Assembly (NCBI GenBank): GCA_030634605.1
Contig: DAOWAK010000132.1
Coordinates: forward strand, 1 to 5,170
Reading direction: 5' to 3'
DNA length: 5,170 bases
Origin: Sedimentisphaerales bacterium
GTDB lineage: Bacteria; Planctomycetota; Phycisphaerae; Sedimentisphaerales; SM23-30
A program made the position numbers and the translations under genes. Position 1 is the stretch's first letter; every line of letters begins with the position of its first letter. Below, in pieces: positions 2,942 through 5,170 of this stretch. The notes beneath the pieces were generated by a model. That model did no database searches, was not told where the DNA came from, and saw nothing but the letters and a program-made list of their open reading frames with translations.

Positions 2942-5170
2942 ATGGATGAATTGCTGGCAAAACTCACCGCTGCCCAACAACAGGCTGTCACTCACGTCGA
3001 TGGGCCACTGCTGGTCCTGGCTGGGCCCGGCTCCGGAAAAACCCGCGTCATCACCCACCGCATCGCCCACCTCATCCATCAGGGCATCTCGCCTTACAAC
3101 ATCCTGGCCATCACCTTCACCAACAAAGCCGCCGAAGAAATGCGCCAGCGAATCGCCGCTTTCAATCTGCCCCGCGGCGCCACCATCTGCACCTTCCACA
3201 GCCTGGCTGCCCGGCTGCTCCGCGAATTCCACGAAAAAGCCGATCTGCCTGCCGACTTCAGTATCTACGATGATGCCGATCAGCGCAGCGCTATCCGCGA
3301 CGCCACCAAAAAAATCGAACTCGACCCCCAGAACTTTCCCCCTGCCCAGATGCTCAACCAGATCAGCGCCTGCAAAAACGACCTCGAAACGCCCGAACAA
3401 TTCGCCGGCCGACGCACCGATTTCCGAGGCCAGAAAGTCGCCCTCATCTACTCCGCCTACCAAAAGCAGCTCAAGCAAAACGGTGCTCTAGATTTCGACG
3501 ACCTGCTCATGAAACTCGCACTACTGCTCCAGGATGCTGAACTGCGCGACCTGCTCAACCAACGCTTCCGTTACGTCCTGGTCGATGAGTATCAGGACAC
3601 CAACCACTGCCAGTACCAGATCGCCCGCGGCCTGGCTCTGAACCATCGCAACCTTTGCGCCACCGGCGACCCCGACCAGTCTATCTACGGTTGGCGCGGC
3701 GCCGACATCGGCAACATTCTCGCCTTCGAAAAAGACTACCCCGAGGCCCAAATCGTCCGCCTGGAAGAAAACTTCCGCAGTACCCCTCAAGTGCTCGACC
3801 TGGCTGATCAACTCATCCGCGCCAACAAAAAACGTAAAAACAAAAAACTCTTCACGTCCCTGCCCCCCGGCTGCCCCTGCGAATTAGCCGAGTTCGATGA
3901 AGAATACGATGAAGCCCGTGGCATGACCGATTGGCTCCAGGCTGCTAAAAAACAAAAGCTCGAATATCGACAAATGGCGGTCTTTTATCGTGTCAATTCC
4001 ATGAGCCGCCCTCTCGAAGAAGCACTCCGCCGCGCCGCCATCCCCTACCAGATCGTCCGCGGCGTCGAATTCTTCCAGAGAAAAGAAATCAAAGACATGA
4101 TCGCCTACCTCCGCCTGCTCATCAATCCTTCCGATCAGGTCGCCATCAAACGCGTCATTAACCGCCCCACCCGCGGCATCGGCCAGACCACCATCAAACG
4201 CATCTTTGACCACGCCGACAGCACCGGCATAGAACTCTGGCAAATCCTCAACAACATCGACCAGGTATCCACCCTCGCCAATGCCGCCCGCACCCGCATC
4301 AAGAAATTCGTTGCCATCATCACTGCCCTGCAAAAAGACCTCAACCAAACCGTCCGCCAGATTGTCCAGGCCACCTACGAAAAAACCGGCATGGAATCCA
4401 TGCTAAAAGCCGACAAAAACGAAAACCCCCACGCCAATGTCTGCGAACTTGTCAACTCCGCCGCCCAATACGATGACGATTCCGAAGAATCCTCCCTGGC
4501 TGAATACCTCCAGCAGATCGCCCTGGTCAGCGATTCCGACGCCTACGACGCTGAAAGCGGCTCCGTCTCGCTCATGACCCTCCACGCCGCCAAGGGCCTC
4601 GAATTCCCCGCCGTGCTCATCATCGGAGTTGAAAACGGCCTGATCCCTCACGCCCGCAGCCTCGACTCCGAAGACAGCCTCGAAGAAGAACGCCGCCTGC
4701 TCTTTGTCGGCATGACCCGAGCTCAGCAAAAATTACGCCTCAGTTACGCCCGCCGCCGCACCAATCAGGGCGTCGCGCTAGCTACCATTCGCTCTGATTT
4801 CCTCCGCAACCTCCAGGGCCTCGATTTCCAGCAATCTGCCGCACCGGATGAAGATTCCCAGGATTACAACGATTTCCAGAACGACTACCAACCGGTTCGC
4901 CGAATCTCTTCCCAAAACCAGCACCGCCCCAACCAGTGGAACAATTCACCAAAATCCGCCCGGAAACGTCCCCCAACCTCTGATGATGACTCCCAAATCT
5001 CCACCACCACCCGGTCAGACATTAACTTCCAGCCCAACCAGCTCGTCCGCCACCCCAAATTCGGCCTCGGCCGAGTCCAATCCATCACGCCCGACCGCGA
5101 TCACTGCTTCGTCGTCATCCAGTTCAACACCGGCGCCCGAAAAACCCTCGACCTCCAATACGCCAAACTC
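2942..5170 (+). CDS. pcrA: UvrD/PcrA-type superfamily 1A ATP-dependent DNA helicase, C-terminus cut by window edge
   Basis: A 3'-to-5' DNA helicase/translocase of the UvrD/PcrA/Rep group, acting in nucleotide excision and mismatch repair, replication restart and removal of recombinase filaments. The 743 codons seen contain all SF1A motifs: Q-motif region (residues 5-15), Walker A AGPGSGKT (27-34), Ia ITFTNKAAEEM (57-67), Ib TFHS (84-87), Walker B VDEYQDT (214-220), III TGDPDQSIYGWRGA (241-254), IV ENFRS (276-280), GVEFFQRKEIKD (374-385), V TLHAAKGLEF (546-555) and VI VGMTRA (589-594, arginine finger R593). Next comes a polar, Q/N/D/S-rich linker (about 620-700). It ends in a C-terminal Tudor-like module starting LVRHPKFGLGRV (701-712), the segment PcrA and UvrD use to contact RNA polymerase. 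That module makes UvrD/PcrA likelier than Rep, which lacks it. UvrD and PcrA cannot be separated here. The stop is outside the window, probably only a few codons away. The ATG at 2942 has no in-frame competitor; a GGG at 2925-2927 is a distant candidate ribosome binding site. Confidence 0.95.
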   Translation, partial: MDELLAKLTAAQQQAVTHVDGPLLVLAGPGSGKTRVITHRIAHLIHQGISPYNILAITFTNKAAEEMRQRIAAFNLPRGATICTFHSLAARLLREFHEKADLPADFSIYDDADQRSAIRDATKKIELDPQNFPPAQMLNQISACKNDLETPEQFAGRRTDFRGQKVALIYSAYQKQLKQNGALDFDDLLMKLALLLQDAELRDLLNQRFRYVLVDEYQDTNHCQYQIARGLALNHRNLCATGDPDQSIYGWRGADIGNILAFEKDYPEAQIVRLEENFRSTPQVLDLADQLIRANKKRKNKKLFTSLPPGCPCELAEFDEEYDEARGMTDWLQAAKKQKLEYRQMAVFYRVNSMSRPLEEALRRAAIPYQIVRGVEFFQRKEIKDMIAYLRLLINPSDQVAIKRVINRPTRGIGQTTIKRIFDHADSTGIELWQILNNIDQVSTLANAARTRIKKFVAIITALQKDLNQTVRQIVQATYEKTGMESMLKADKNENPHANVCELVNSAAQYDDDSEESSLAEYLQQIALVSDSDAYDAESGSVSLMTLHAAKGLEFPAVLIIGVENGLIPHARSLDSEDSLEEERRLLFVGMTRAQQKLRLSYARRRTNQGVALATIRSDFLRNLQGLDFQQSAAPDEDSQDYNDFQNDYQPVRRISSQNQHRPNQWNNSPKSARKRPPTSDDDSQISTTTRSDINFQPNQLVRHPKFGLGRVQSITPDRDHCFVVIQFNTGARKTLDLQYAKL

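Noticed and set aside
2891..5088. Several minus-strand and alternative plus-strand frames of 60-195 codons
   Set aside because: All are shadows of the helicase, produced by its C-rich third codon positions; translations are biased (G/V/F/D or P/S/T rich) and non-homologous.
1..5170. CRISPR arrays, tRNA/rRNA genes, insertion sequences, toxin-antitoxin or other defence systems
   Set aside because: Looked for repeat-spacer regularity, T-loop signatures, transposase motifs and terminal inverted repeats; none seen. The helicase is a housekeeping UvrD/PcrA type, not a defence-associated variant.

Overview
The window looks like chromosome from a Gram-negative bacterium, most likely a planctomycete (possibly Phycisphaerae). 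KdsB implies Kdo-containing lipopolysaccharide. A DUF2617-type protein is, from memory, mostly found in Planctomycetes and Actinobacteria. The coding regions prefer C-ending codons, and the intergenic stretches are long and clearly richer in A+T. The phylum is inferred from protein style, not from a marker gene.

Layout: kdsB (1-655, minus strand, 3' end cut by the window edge) reads leftward from a good sigma70-type promoter at 728-755. A gap of about 700 bp without a convincing gene follows. Its right half holds a near-perfect sigma54 (RpoN) promoter at 1247-1263, with two adjacent inverted repeats at 1123-1152, where an activator of sigma54 would be expected to bind. These signals point at a small single-domain PilZ protein (1359-1721, plus strand), a likely cyclic-di-GMP effector. 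A second gap of about 490 bp holds a short tandem duplication, two poly-C tracts, a possible structured RNA (1943-2023) and a sigma70-type promoter whose -35/spacer is the second poly-C tract. It leads to a DUF2617-like protein of unknown function (2211-2771). After 170 bp with another promoter comes a UvrD/PcrA-type DNA helicase (2942 to the window end), complete through all helicase motifs and into its C-terminal Tudor-like module.

The four genes do not form an obvious operon. Three have their own candidate sigma70 promoter with a leader of roughly 65-70 nt, and the PilZ gene has a different type of promoter. They serve envelope biogenesis (kdsB), second-messenger response (PilZ), an unknown cytoplasmic role (DUF2617) and DNA repair or replication (helicase). 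I found no mobile element, CRISPR array, tRNA, rRNA or defence system. The most interesting signal is the sigma54 promoter and candidate enhancer sites in front of the PilZ gene. The possible RNA element and the poly-C promoter are weaker, more speculative leads.
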